A DNA stretch of 64,000 nt from Podarcis raffonei. Taxonomy: Eukaryota > Chordata > Lepidosauria > Squamata > Lacertidae. The translations under genes were made by a program, and so were the position numbers. Shown here one piece after another: positions 11,611-20,325 of the stretch (positions within the stretch are counted from its first letter, which is position 1; each line of letters begins with the position of its first letter). The stretch is taken from contig NC_070606.1 in NCBI RefSeq assembly GCF_027172205.1, positions 98,652,534-98,716,533 of the forward strand, in the 5' to 3' direction. The notes under the pieces were generated by a model, which saw only the letters and a program-made list of their open reading frames with translations, did no database searches and was not told the DNA's origin.

Positions 11611-14600
11611 TTAGTTGTACCCCGCCCATCTGGCTGGGTTTCCCCAGCCACTCTGGGCGGCTTCCAACAAAGATTAAAAATACATTAAAATATCACACAT
11701 TAAAAACTTCCCTAAACCTTCAGATGTCTTCTAAAAATCTGGTAGTTGTTTTTCTCTTTGACTTCTGGTGGGAGGGCGTTCCACAGGGCAGGCGCCACCA
11801 CCGAGAAGGCCCTCTGCGTGGTTCCCTGTAACTTAGCTTCTCGCAGCAAGGGAACTACCAGAAGGCCCTCAGTGCTGGACCTCAGTGCCTGGCAGAATGA
11901 TGGGGGTGGAGACGCACCCTCAGGTCTACTGGACTGAGGCCGTTTAGGGCTTTCAAGGACACAAGGGAGAAACGTGCTAAGAGGAAGGCATGCTTGGCAA
12001 ATCCACACCGTGATCAACTCCCGCCCGGATACCAATGTTCCCACTGTGAAAGGACGTGTGGATCCAGAATTGGCCTCCTCGGTCACTTACGGACTCATTG
12101 TTTAAACCGTGTTTATGGAAGACAATCTTACTCGGCTACGAGGGATCGCCGAAGAAGAAGAAGAAGAAGAAGAAGAAGAAGAAGAAGAAGAAGAAGACAC
12201 ATTTAAAGCGCTGTGATACCACTTTAAACAGTCGTGGCTTCCCCCAGAGGATTCTGGGAGCTGTTAGGAGACTCCCCCATTTTCCTAATAGAGCTACAGT
12301 GGTACCTTGGTTCTCAAACGCCTTGGTACTCAAACAAATTGGAACCCAAACGCTGCAAACCCAGAAGTGATCACCAAAGAAGAAAGAAAGAAGAAGCAAA
12401 GAATTGTAGTTCTGGGAGGGGAATCTGGGTCTCCTAACAGCTCTCAGCACCCTTAGCAAACTACAGCTCCCAGGATTCTTTGAATCCCAGCGTTACAGAA
12501 GAGGGAGGGGAACTTCTCTCTGAAGGATACGTGCAGATCTTTTCCACGCTGAAAGCCTGCTGGGAGTTGAATGCCAGGTAGACCAGGCAGGAAGCCAGCA
12601 CCGCCAGGTCGTAGCCGCTCAGGAAGGCCACAAAGAAGATGAAGAAGCGAAGGTTGTGGTAGCCAATGCAGTTGTTGACCCACATGCAGTGGTGGTCGAA
12701 TTCCTGCAGGTGATATACAGTATAATGAATTGAAGAAAATGTTGAAAATAACTTTTGTAAAAACAACCAAAAGCCTTTTTATTAGGTATTTTAAGCCAAG
12801 ATATACTGAAAGAAAAGAGGACTGTTAAGTTGTGGGTGAACATATCAGACAAAACAGCGAGTCTTCAAACAGCTCTTGTTTATTCACAGGCCAGAACTGA
12901 ACTGAAGAGCTCAGTCAGCCTGCTTATATAGAGCTCCAGAACAATGTAACTGTAGCAACTTTCTAAAACTATCCAATCACTGAACGTCACTTTCGATCCC
13001 TTATTTGCATATGTGGACCTGAGTGAAAACTATCTACAGTATTCCCCTGCTGGCCCAGGGTGAGAACTTCAGTACATAACAAGGACTATATCCCTGTATA
13101 TCACTACAGCAGCAAGAATGTTGATTGCACAAAATTGGAAGACTGGAGAAATACCAACTAAAGAACAACGGCAAGAGAAGTTGATGAACCATGCAGAACT
13201 GGCAAAAATGACAGATTAAGAATAGAACTGGGATAAATTGTGTTCGCTGAGCCCGTATTTTATACAGTTTGTATATGATGTGTGTTTGTTAATGTGTGGT
13301 GTGCTATGCCTAATAAAGGATTTTGAATTGAAATTGACAGATTAAGAGAAAAAGACAACAGAGACTTTGAAAAAGAATGGGAACCATTTATATTAAACTT
13401 GCAGAAACAAAGAAAGTCTATAGACTTGATGGTAGGATTTAAATGAACCTCCACATTATTAGTATTAGAAAATGTGTAGAAGATAGAGAAATAATATGGT
13501 GTATTCACTGTTATTTTTATGTTTTTAGGTTTGATGTTATTGTATAAATATATTATTAGTATTTTTTTCTTTTAGGAGGCAGCACAGTGGGTGAAAGGAG
13601 AGGAAGGAATGTATAGCAAATGTTATGAATATGAGATGTGTGTAATGGACGAAAAAGAAAAATGAATAAAATAAAACAAAAGAATTCCTGTAGGTGGGGC
13701 CGGAGAGTTAGGACGCGGCACTTCGGGGAACACCCCAAGGCCCTTTGAACTTCCAAGGAGCCTTCTGTCCAGCTCAGGTGCAAAACACTTTTCCTGTATG
13801 CATTTTTCACTAACATACATATTTTCACAAGTAATATCCCCAGATATATTGCCTTTTTGCATGTTATCTGCACACCTTGCAGCAGTATATGCATTGTTGC
13901 ACACAGAGCTTGACCGGAGAACTGCGCTGCAAAATTCTGAGGCGTGCCAAATTTTGAATCGTGGCTGCATTTCAGTTTGCACCGTGCTCCAGAAAGTGCA
14001 AACTAGGTAACTGGTTTTACTTTAAATGCGAACCAAGTCGAGCTCCTCCTCTACCCCTAGGGGCCGCTGTCGTTCTTTACCTCCACACAGGTGTTGCACC
14101 AGGAGCAGTGGAAGGTGTGCTGCAGGCAGTAGAGCTGGCATTTGTTGCACCAGTGCTGGTTGAGGTCTTTCATGGTGAAGGCCTGGTTCACCAGCTCTTC
14201 TTCAATGCCTGGCCGTAGAAGGAAGCAGAGAAGTTGAGAAAGAGGCTTCAGAGTAAGGCCATGCGCACACCACACATTTAAAGTGCCGTGATAGCACTTT
14301 AAACATTCATGGCTTCCCCCAAAGGATTCTGGGAGCTGTTAGGAGACTCCCCCATTTTCCTAATGGAGCTACAGTGGTACCTTGGTTCTCAAATGCCTTG
14401 GTACTCAAACAAATTGGAACCCGAACACTGCAAACCCAGAAGTAAGTGTTCCGGTTTGTGAACTTTTTTCAGAAGTTGAACGTGCGCTGATTTGAGTGTT
14501 ACACTTCCGTTTTGAGTGTTACTTCGCGCCGGGCTCCGGAGGCACGGAGCTGGGCGAAGCCCGGGACTGCAGGCACCACCGCGCAGCCGTCGGGAGCCCA

Positions 14601-17334
14601 GCGCGACTTCGCGCCGGGCTCCTGGGGGCTGCGCAGAGCTTCCTGAAGCCTAGAGAGCGAGAGGGGCCGGTGCGTACTGATCCCTCTCGCTCTCCAGGCT
14701 TCAGCGAAAGCCTGCATTCGCCCCATAGGACGCACACACATTTCCCCTTCATTTTTGGAGGGGGAAAAGTGCGTTCTATAGGGCGAAAAATATGGTACCA
14801 ATGTATAATTCTCCGATTCACTTGACAATCTTTGATCCAAAGTCTTCCATTTTTAGAAATAGTGTTACAAAGGTTGGGTGCCACCCTCACTCTCTGCAAG
14901 ATCCCAAGGGGTTCTAGGGCACTCATGCCAGGTCTGTGTTCCTTTGGAGGGTTGAGGCACAGCGGAGACTGTCGTAGCCTTAAGAAATATGGTTTATTCA
15001 CCTATTTACACCTTCCGTCTGCATGGAGAGAGTCCAGATCTTGCAGCTTGGTCATAGGGTGGCAGGGTGGAAAGGCAGCCCCTGCACACTTACCTTTGTG
15101 GAGGATTCCAGTGTCTGTGAAACTGGTGAGGAGGAAGTAGATAATGGTTGGGATGAAGAGGAGGCCGCAGATGGCGGGGAAGGCCCAGGACACATGGAGG
15201 GCCAGCCAGCTGCACCTGTGGGAGGAAGCAGGTGGAGGTTGGGGCGAGACCTTGGCTTCGGCCCTCAGAAGAAGCTAACCTTGGAAGAAAAAGGTCCTGT
15301 GCCCACCACAGTTTAAGAATCATAGAATGGGAAGGGACCCTGCGTCTCATCTCCTCCAACTTCCTGGAATGCGGGAATCTCAGCTCAAGCATCCATGACA
15401 GTCGGCCATCCAACATCTGCTAAAAAACCTCCAAGGAAGAAGAGTCCACCACCGTCCGAGGGAGACCCTTCCACCGTCAAACAGCTCTCACTGTCCGAAC
15501 GTTCCTCCTGATGTTAAGTCAGAATCTACATTATTGTAACTTGAAACCTTTGGTTCGGGTCCTACCCTCCAGGAGAAAGGAAACTTGTTCCATCTTCCAT
15601 GTGACAGCCTTTTAGATATTGACAAGCTGGAATGCATGCAGAGGAGGACAACCAAGATGACCAAAGGTTTGGAAGCCGAGCCTTATGAGGAACGTTTGAG
15701 GGAGTTTGGCATGTGGAGACTGAGAGATGATAGGATTTGTTGTTGTTGTTTAGTCGTTTAGCCGTGTCCGACTCTTCGTGACCCCATGGACCAGAGAACG
15801 CCAGGCACCTCTGTCCTCCACTGCCTCCTGCAGTTTGGTCAAACTCATGCTGGTAACCTCGAAAACACTATCCAACCATCTCGTCCTCTGTCATCCCCTT
15901 CTCCTTGTGCCCTCCATCTTTCCCAACATCAGGGTCTTTTCCAGGGAGTCCTCTCTTCTCATGAGGTGGGCAAAGTACTGGAGCCTCAGCTTCACAATTT
16001 GTCCTTCCAGTGAGCACTCAGGGCTGATTTCCTTCAGAATGGAGAGGTTTGATCTTCTTGCAGTCCATGGGACTCTCAAGAGTCTCCTCCAGCACCAGAA
16101 TTAAAAAGCATCAATTCTTCGGCAATCAGCCTTCTTTATGGTCCAGCTCTCACTTCCATACATCACTACTGGGAAAACCATGGCTTTAACTATACGAACC
16201 TTTGTTGGCAAGGTGATGTCTCTACTTCTCAAGATGCTGTCTAGGCCTGTCATTGCCCTTCTCCCAAGAAGCAGGTGTCTTTTAATTTCGTGGCTGCTGT
16301 CACCATCTGCAGTGATCATGGAGCCCAAGAAAGTAAAATCTCTCACTGCCTCCATTTCTTCCCCTTCTATTTGCCAGGAGGTGATGGGACCAGTGGATGA
16401 TAGGATAGCCATCTTCAAATATCTAAAGCAGGGGTCAGCAAACTAAGGGCTGCGGGCCAGATCAGGCCCAGTTGCCTTCAGGATCTGGCCCATGGACTGT
16501 CCGTGGATCGGCGTGGGGATTCTGTTTGTTCAGGCTGCAACATTTTCCCCCCTGCGCCATCCCCCCCCACACCATGGCGGCGCCTCCTCCCTCCCTCCTC
16601 CTGGCTTCTCCCCGCCCTGCCTAGAGGAGGAAGGGGGCTGGGCTTTGTGGGTTCCAGCCCCTCTCCAGAGCCAGCCCTTTTGTGCTGCTCATCTTCCCTC
16701 TGTCGCCGTTGCCTTGGTGCTCCTGTGGGCCAGAGAGTGAAGCAGACAAGCTCGCTCTGCCTACCCATGAGAAGCAGCGGCGGTGGCAGCCCCTGGGAAG
16801 GTAAGTGCAGCTGCTGGGGGGGGGACTGCTTGCCCCCCTCGCCTCTTCTTCCAGCTCCCCACCCTGGCGCTGCTTCTCTGGCCCGCCACAAGGTCTGAGG
16901 GACAGTGGACCAGCCTGTGGCTAAATTTTTTTGCTGATCCCTGATCTAAAGGGCTGCCCCATGGAAGATGGAGGAAGCTTGTATTCTGCTGCTCCAGATT
17001 GTAGGGACTAAGATATTACAAGTGCAGAGCAGGTATTATGTAGCACCTCTAGGTAGACCATTTGTTGGGATCTAGTGAGACCAGCTGACCCTTTGGGTCT
17101 GATCCAGCAAGCCTCTTACCTCTGCTGCCCTACCCTAAGACGGGATCGTTCAATTCAAAATGGCCAGCCGAGCGGAATTGCCAACTGCTGCTCCTTGACT
17201 CGGACATCCCGGATCCGCCTTCATACTTACGGGAAAGTAAAGAAGAGGCAGCTGAGACCCATCAAAGTGCTGAAGTGGAAAGAAGCAAAGATGCTGGAAG
17301 TGAGAGATTGGCATCCATCTTGGGCAAACCCCAT
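5934..17334 (-). CDS. ZDHHC19: ZDHHC19, DHHC-type protein S-palmitoyltransferase (multi-exon, one exon not found)
   Basis: Palmitoyl-CoA-dependent acyltransferase of Golgi/ER membranes that transfers palmitate to cysteines of substrate proteins. Recognised exons on the minus strand are 17231-17334, 15094-15215, 14081-14208, 12531-12703 and 11423-11528. They read in one frame and follow human ZDHHC19 closely: TM1 ending FFTFPCSWL, then WAFP, TDTGILHKG, the Cys-rich zinc domain, DHHC, NNCIG and a later TM segment. Three more exons (9980-10229, 6751-6811, 5934-6064) have good splice sites and compatible phases and probably form the C-terminal tail, but I see no clear family similarity in them. 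The exon expected between 11423 and 10229, carrying the NPFD-like motif of the human protein, was not found. The phase of the flanking exons (0 out, 2 in) fits one missing exon. It lies next to and divergent from SLC51A, as in the human 3q29 order. The start at 17334 is the nearest ATG with a good context, but the frame stays open farther upstream. Confidence 0.85.
6081..6330 (+). mobile_element. L1 ORF2 C-terminal fragment
   Basis: Encodes pieces like RWYLTLSRLAKIYK, the Cys/His region (CK...EGTFFHMWWTCKRVK) and NELKK. It lies antisense to ZDHHC19, with its 5' end about 17 bp from the last exon's acceptor. The 3' limit is unclear. Confidence 0.65.
6751..6811 (-). CDS. ZDHHC19: Probable ZDHHC19 tail exon
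   Basis: 61 bp between a strong polypyrimidine/AG acceptor (CCTCCTTCCAG) and a GTGAGT donor. It encodes VGKKKSSWQMNSQERMVEIP plus one base. The phase agrees with both neighbouring candidates. Confidence 0.45.
6865..7206 (-). mobile_element. tRNA-derived SINE (squamate family)
   Basis: On the minus strand a tRNA-like head (GGGTGGCGCTGTGGGTTAAA, B box near GGTTCAGATCCCC) leads into a tRNA-unrelated body and ends in a TTTACCTTTA tail. The same family is found at 8270, 17678, 29577, 58830 and 60165. Confidence 0.85.
7500..7580 (-). mobile_element. CR1 LINE 3' end fragment
   Basis: ACAGAATCACAGAACTGCAA followed by a CCAACCCCTGCAATGCAGG-like end. Confidence 0.6.
7750..8165 (+). mobile_element. 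L2/CR1-group LINE remnant
   Basis: Degraded LINE C-terminal region (QLHWLLLCYQARSKVLVLIY, KALNNLGAGYL). Includes a short (TTA)n(GTA)n microsatellite at 7916-7953. Confidence 0.5.
8337..8830 (+). mobile_element. Solo LTR with 6-bp TSD, 494 bp
   Basis: TGTGGCATGC ... TTCCTACA, flanked by CATGAC on both sides (8331-8336, 8831-8836). CCAATCA boxes and AATAAA near 8747 are visible. ERV-type fossil, younger than the SINE it interrupts. Confidence 0.75.
8999..9517 (-). mobile_element. BovB/RTE LINE 3' end
   Basis: Minus-strand BovB C-terminal coding sequence with the TTGTTGTTTAGTCG terminus at its left end, inserted in a SINE. Confidence 0.85.
9640..9905 (-). mobile_element. L2/CR1-group LINE 3' remnant
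   Basis: The minus strand encodes AAPSLWNSLPIDIRQVPSLG and SFWCLLKTFLF, typical of the LINE C-terminus. Confidence 0.6.
9980..10229 (-). CDS. ZDHHC19: Probable ZDHHC19 tail exon
   Basis: 250 bp open frame from a TTCTTGCAG acceptor to a CAG|GTGAGC donor, encoding 83 residues (YRVRSSGVMALGAAEAAELC...). The phase-2 entry fits an undetected preceding exon, and the phase-0 exit fits the next candidate exon at 6811. No domain is recognised. Assignment rests on position, strand, splice sites and phase. Confidence 0.5.
10483..10728 (+). mobile_element. Solo LTR, small ERV-type family, copy 2
   Basis: TGTTATGTAC ... CAACTTAACA with a perfect 5-bp TSD CTGCC at 10478-10482 and 10729-10733. TATATAAGC near 10617 and AATAAA near 10668 fit an LTR. 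Fossil in a ZDHHC19 intron. Confidence 0.85.
10770..10860 (+). mobile_element. LINE reverse-transcriptase scrap
   Basis: Encodes LNISKTKEMVLDF, a conserved RT phrase of L2/CR1-group LINEs. Confidence 0.5.
11423..11528 (-). CDS. ZDHHC19: ZDHHC19 coding exon 5 (TM4)
   Basis: 106 bp from a CTTCCAG acceptor to a CAG|GTACCG donor. The 35-residue segment VLVTIPTAFYMVPLLLLVC... has the same length and character as the human TM4 segment ending before CRHLQGYNPFDQGC. It ends in phase 0. Confidence 0.75.
11560..11960 (-). mobile_element. L2/CR1-group LINE 3' end (family A) with (AAT)n tail
   Basis: About 16 AAT units form the tail (11561-11610). The minus strand encodes AFSVVAPALWNALPPEVKEK and NYQIFRRHLK. 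Confidence 0.8.
11940..12197 (+). mobile_element. RTE-like LINE 3' end with C2H2-like motif and (GAA)n tail
   Basis: Encodes CSHCERTCGSRIGLLGHLRT, the C-x2-C...SRIGL-x2-H finger found at the end of some LINE ORFs, then about 16 GAA units. A related antisense copy is at 36205-36720. Confidence 0.6.
12198..12480 (+). mobile_element. Composite MITE (copy 1)
   Basis: hAT-like outer sequence (CACATTTAAAG...CTGGGAGCTGTTAGGAG and, at the right, CAGCTCCCAGGATTCTTTG) with a mariner-like MITE piece starting TA-CAGTGGTACCTTGG at 12297. The same composite start occurs at 14271. Confidence 0.6.
12531..12703 (-). CDS. ZDHHC19: ZDHHC19 coding exon 4 (DHHC catalytic motif, TM3)
   Basis: 173 bp. It begins EFDHHCMWVNNCIGYHN, giving the catalytic Asp-His-His-Cys and the NNCxG zinc ligand, then a membrane helix. 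The donor (GTATCC) is weak but joins in frame with exon 5. The acceptor CACCTGCAG and the first six exon bases lie inside a target-site duplication of an L1 inserted just upstream (12713-13681). Confidence 0.92.
12823..13081 (-). mobile_element. Solo LTR, small ERV-type family, copy 3
   Basis: TGTTAAGTTG ... GTACATAACA with a perfect 5-bp TSD AGGAC at 12818-12822 and 13082-13086. Inserted in an L1. Fossil. Confidence 0.85.
13219..13335 (+). mobile_element. Short retroposon inside L1
   Basis: 117 bp ending AATAAAGGATTTTGAATTGAA, bounded by GACAGATTAAG on both sides, which reads as an 11-bp TSD. The family was not recognised. Confidence 0.6.
14081..14208 (-). CDS. ZDHHC19: ZDHHC19 coding exon 3 (zinc-binding CRD)
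   Basis: 128 bp between a GGCCAG acceptor and a GTAAAG donor. It carries CxxC, HC, CxxC and CxxC elements of the DHHC cysteine-rich domain (HWCNKC ... HTFHCSWCNTCVE). The usual RPxR that follows the first CxxC is replaced by CLQH, with spacing conserved. Confidence 0.9.
14271..14450 (+). mobile_element. Composite MITE (copy 2)
   Basis: Matches 12198-12372 across the same hAT-like/mariner-like junction (CTAATGGAGCTACAGTGG). It diverges after GCAAACCCAGAAGT. Confidence 0.6.
14500..14795 (+). mobile_element. MITE right half (CGTATTTTT family)
   Basis: The end GGGCGAAAAATATGGTA and the preceding GTGCGTTCTATAG match the element at 51377-51831. Confidence 0.5.
15094..15215 (-). CDS. ZDHHC19: ZDHHC19 coding exon 2 (TM2)
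   Basis: 122 bp between a CACAG acceptor and a GTAAGT donor. It encodes CSWLALHVSWAFP, a hydrophobic helix and TDTGILHKG. The last part matches the conserved DPG/DTG motif region that precedes the cysteine-rich domain in DHHC enzymes. Confidence 0.9.
15312..15615 (-). mobile_element. CR1 LINE 3' end
   Basis: AATCATAGAATGGGAAGGGA ... GGAAACTTGTTCCATCTTCC, the standard CR1 3' region in reverse. Confidence 0.8.
15737..16395 (-). mobile_element. BovB/RTE LINE 3' part, 11-bp TSD
   Basis: Minus-strand BovB coding sequence (KVRIVKAMVFPVVMYGSESW, TARRSNLSILKE). GATGATAGGAT is duplicated at 15726-15736 and 16396-16406. Confidence 0.9.
16429..16943. mobile_element. hAT MITE, 8-bp TSD
   Basis: Terminal inverted repeats CAGGGGTCAGCAAA / TTTGCTGATCCCTG with a perfect 8-bp duplication ATCTAAAG on both sides. 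Confidence 0.9.
17231..17334 (-). CDS. ZDHHC19: ZDHHC19 coding exon 1 (TM1)
   Basis: Encodes 34 codons plus two bases, ending before a GTAAGT donor. The segment SIFASFHFSTLMGLSCLFFTF aligns with the first membrane helix of human ZDHHC19 (SLFAAFNVVLLVFFSGLFFAF), and the split codon joins to the Pro before CSWL. The start is uncertain because the frame is open to about 17583; the ATG at 17334 has G at -3 and +4. Confidence 0.7.
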
Positions 17335-17639
17335 GCCTCGAGGGGAAGAGCCAGGGAAAGCTGTTGGAGCAGTCACTGGGCCCAAGCTGGATGGAACCCC
17401 CTTGGTCGGTTGCCAGGGCGATGTTGTGATGCGGCAAAGGAGATCGAGGACAGAAGCGGAGGGTCTCCCCTGTTGTGGAACGTCGCCACGGTGGCGGAAG
17501 AAGTCCATTAATGGGCCCACGGTGCAAAGGATGCTGGGAGCTGACACCTGCCTCTCAGGTGGCTTATTGGAGGCTGCCCTCATTTGGGAGTGCTCCGTAC
17601 AAGACTCACCCTAAGACCACCTTTGGGGGGTGGGGTTAT

Positions 17640-18446
17640 TTATTCATCACAAATAAAGCAGTTCCTAGAGAAGAGGGGGAAAGGGATGCGGGTGGCGCTG
17701 TGGGTTAAACCACAGAGCCTAGGGCTTGCCGATCGGAAGGTCGGTGGTTCAAATCCCTGCGATGGGGTGAGCTCCCGTTGCTCGGTCCCTGCTCCTGCCA
17801 ACCTAGCAGTTCAAAAGCATGTCAAAGTGCAAGTAGATAAATAGGTACCGCTCTGGCGGGAAGGTAAACGGCGTTTCTGTGCACTGCTCTGGTTCGCCAG
17901 AAGCGGCTTAGTCATGCTGGCCACATGACCCGGAAGCTGTACGCCGGCTCCCTCGGCCAGTAAAGTCAGATGAGCGCCGCAACCCCAGAGTCGGCCATGA
18001 CTGGACCTAATGGTCAGGGTTCCCTTTGTCTAGAGAAGAGGGAGACAGTATAGATTTACAACAGTGGTTTGCAGAAGGTCATAGATCAGAGGCTGGGAAA
18101 TACTGGGAGAGGAGCAGGAGGAAGAAGCGCCAGGGGAGAGACAGCTGACAGGCTCTGTGTCTTTAGAAAGCATCCCCTTTTCTCCCAGAACCCAGCGGGC
18201 ATGGAAAGGAGGAGAGCAGAAAGCTCAGAGGCAGGAGGCAGAGATCAGCCAATGTAGGGAAGACGTGTAATAGGAGAGGCGGAAGGGGTGGGGGTTTACT
18301 TGGAGCAATGCCATCATTGCAAGAGAGGCACTTTTCAAAGCATCTCTCTGTGAATATTGAATAAAAGACTTGGTAAGAACTCTCTTTGTTTATCTATTTC
18401 TTGGCCAGCCACCCTGGGAGGGACTGGATTCCCGGAAGCCTGACAC
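17640..18446 (+). mobile_element. Probable LTR, split by a SINE
   Basis: AATAAAAGACTTGG near 18359 and an end GGAAGCCTGACA are LTR-like. The left end is not defined. Fossil. Confidence 0.4.
17678..18029 (+). mobile_element. tRNA-derived SINE, 13-bp TSD
   Basis: Full SINE (GGGATGCGGGTGGCGCTGTG, GGTTCAAATCCC B box). CTAGAGAAGAGGG is duplicated at 17665-17677 and 18030-18042. Confidence 0.9.
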
Positions 18447-19030
18447 ATACCAGCCGTTGCTTCTCCAAAAGCATTTCCATTAGGGGTTGACTTTTGGGGG
18501 GCGTGCTTTGTCAGTTTGCCATTGAACCTGCCAGGCCCGCTCGGCCCCCAATGGCTAGCTCATCAACTGTGGGACTCACTTGCTCTTGTGCCCGGATCCT
18601 GCTTGCAGGTTCCCCATAAAGGCGGAGCCTCCAATTGCCACGAAAATGCCGGGACCTTCACGAAAGGAATCACTGCTTCTCACTTTGTCCTTCAGAGTCC
18701 CGGATTTCCAAATAGCTTTCTGCTACAAGTGACCTTGGAGTCGTTTCCTTATAGTAATCAAACAATTTCAATGCAAACCATAAAATACAATTATTGTCTC
18801 TCGAAGCAGCACACATCAATAAAAACCGGGTGGGTGAGTGGCGGGGAGAGGCGGTCCTGCCACCAAGCTTACAAATTACTAAGACACACAAGGAGAAGGG
18901 GAGGAGAAGGGAAAGGAAGGCAGTAGAGGAGGATCAGGTCTTTGAAGCCAGAATGAGTTATGGCAATTGACAAAGGAGCTTCCATAGCTCAGTGGCAGAG
19001 TGCAATAGGAAGCCCTTAAATTCAGCACCT
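18447..19030. other. No gene or classified repeat seen
   Basis: About 580 bp between ZDHHC19 and SLC51A without convincing features. Confidence 0.5.
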
Positions 19031-19034
19031 TAGC

Positions 19035-19079
<45 letters not shown>

Positions 19080-20045
19080 TTATTTATACCCCACCCATCT
19101 GGCTGGGTTTCCCCAGCTACTCTGGGCGGCTTCCAACACAATGTTAAAATACAGTAATAACTCAAACATTAAAAGCTTCCCGAAACAGGGCTGCCTTCAG
19201 ATGTCTTCTAAAAGTCTGGTAGTTGTTTATCTCTTTGACATCTGGTGGGAGGGCGTTCCACAGGGAGGGTGCCACTACCGAGAAGGCCCTCTGCCTGGTT
19301 CCCTGTAACTTGGTTTCTCGCAGTGAGGGAACCGCCAGAAGGCCCTCGGCGCTGGACCTCAGTGTCCAGGTAGAACGATGGGGGTGGAGACGCTCCTTCA
19401 GGCATACTGGGCTGAGGCCGTTTATGGCTTTCAAGGTCAGCACCAGCACTTTGAATTGTGCTTGGAAACGTACTGGGAGCCAATGTAGGTCTTTTAAGAC
19501 CGGAGTTATGTGGTCTCAGCGGCCACTCCCAGTCACCAGTCAAACTGCCACATTCTGGATTTGTTGTAGTTTCCAGGTCACCTGCAAAGGTAGCCCCACA
19601 TAGAGCACATTGCAGTAGTCCAAGTGGGAGATAACCAGAGCGTGCACCACTCTTGTGAGACAGACAGCGGGAGGGGAAGGTCTCATCCTGCGTACCAGAT
19701 GGAGCTGGTAGACAGCTGCCCTGCACACAGAATTGACCTGCGCCTCCATGGACAGCTGCAAGTCCAAAATGACTCCCAGGCTGCGCACCTGGTCCTTCAG
19801 CGGCACAGTCACCCCATTCAGGACCAGGGAGTCCTCCACACCTGCCCACCCCTTGTCCCCCCAAAACTGTACTTCTGTCTTGTCAGGATTCAACCTCAAT
19901 CCGTTAGCCGCCATCCATCCTCCAACCGCCTCCAGGCACTCACACAGGACCTTCACCTCCTTCATTGGTTCTGATTTGAAAGAGAGGTAGATGTTATTGG
20001 CTAGCTGAACTGAGATATGGCAAGGAGAACGGAACAGAATATTTT
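19035..20045 (-). mobile_element. L2/CR1-group LINE (family A), about 1 kb with RT thumb region
   Basis: (AAT)n tail at 19037-19080. The minus strand encodes WMAANGLRLNPDKTEVQFWG, VRSLGVILDLQLSMEAQV and ALVISHLDYCNVLYVGLPL, the RT C-terminal region. This is the longest copy of this family in the window. Confidence 0.85.
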
Positions 20046-20055
20046 GGCAAAGTTG

Positions 20056-20325
20056 AAATAAGAACGTACAAAGAGCCTGCAGGATCAGGCCAATGGCCCA
20101 TCTAGTCCAGCATCCTGTTCTCGCAGGGGCTGACCAGTGGGGAACTGGGAACCTGGATCTGAGCAATCTCAGCTCCTGTGGTTTCTAGCAACAGGCATTC
20201 AGAAGCAGCGCTGCCTCTGACAGTGTAGGCAGAGTGCAGCCATTCTGGCTAGTCACCATTGATAGCCCTCCGCTCCAGGAATTTGGCTAATCCTCTTTTA
20301 AAGCCATCCCAGTAAACTGCCTATC
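20056..20325 (-). mobile_element. L2/CR1-group LINE 3' end (family D)
   Basis: AGCCTGCAGGATCAGGCCAA ... CCATCTAGTCCAGCATCCTG, shared with copies at 32215, 52150 and 54830. Confidence 0.7.

Larger units (their letters stand above)
12713..13681 (+). mobile_element. L1 LINE inserted at the ZDHHC19 exon 4 acceptor
   Basis: Flanked by the 15-bp duplication GAATTCCTGCAGGTG (12698-12712) and GAATTCCTGTAGGTG (13682-13696). It encodes NELKKMLK and later L1 C-terminal scraps and has an A-rich tail (AAAATGAATAAAATAAAAC). It hosts a solo LTR (12823-13081) and a 117-bp retroposon (13219-13335) flanked by GACAGATTAAG. Confidence 0.85.
15618..17040 (+). mobile_element. CR1 LINE split by BovB and a hAT MITE
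   Basis: CR1 pieces at 15618-15736, 16396-16428 and 16944-17040 join into one element (GACAAGCTGGAATGCATGC... ATAGCCATCTTCAAATATC...). Both insertions carry clean TSDs. Confidence 0.8.

Noticed and set aside
11503-11688. Frames with long Asn, Tyr or Ile runs (also near 45969 and 46000)
   Set aside because: They are translations of AAT/ATT microsatellite tails of LINEs.
12152-12197. Arg/Lys/Phe homopolymer frames
   Set aside because: Translation of a GAA microsatellite at a LINE tail.
19540-20166. 208-codon minus-strand frame with RT-like text
   Set aside because: It belongs to the family A LINE at 19035-20045 and is not a host gene.
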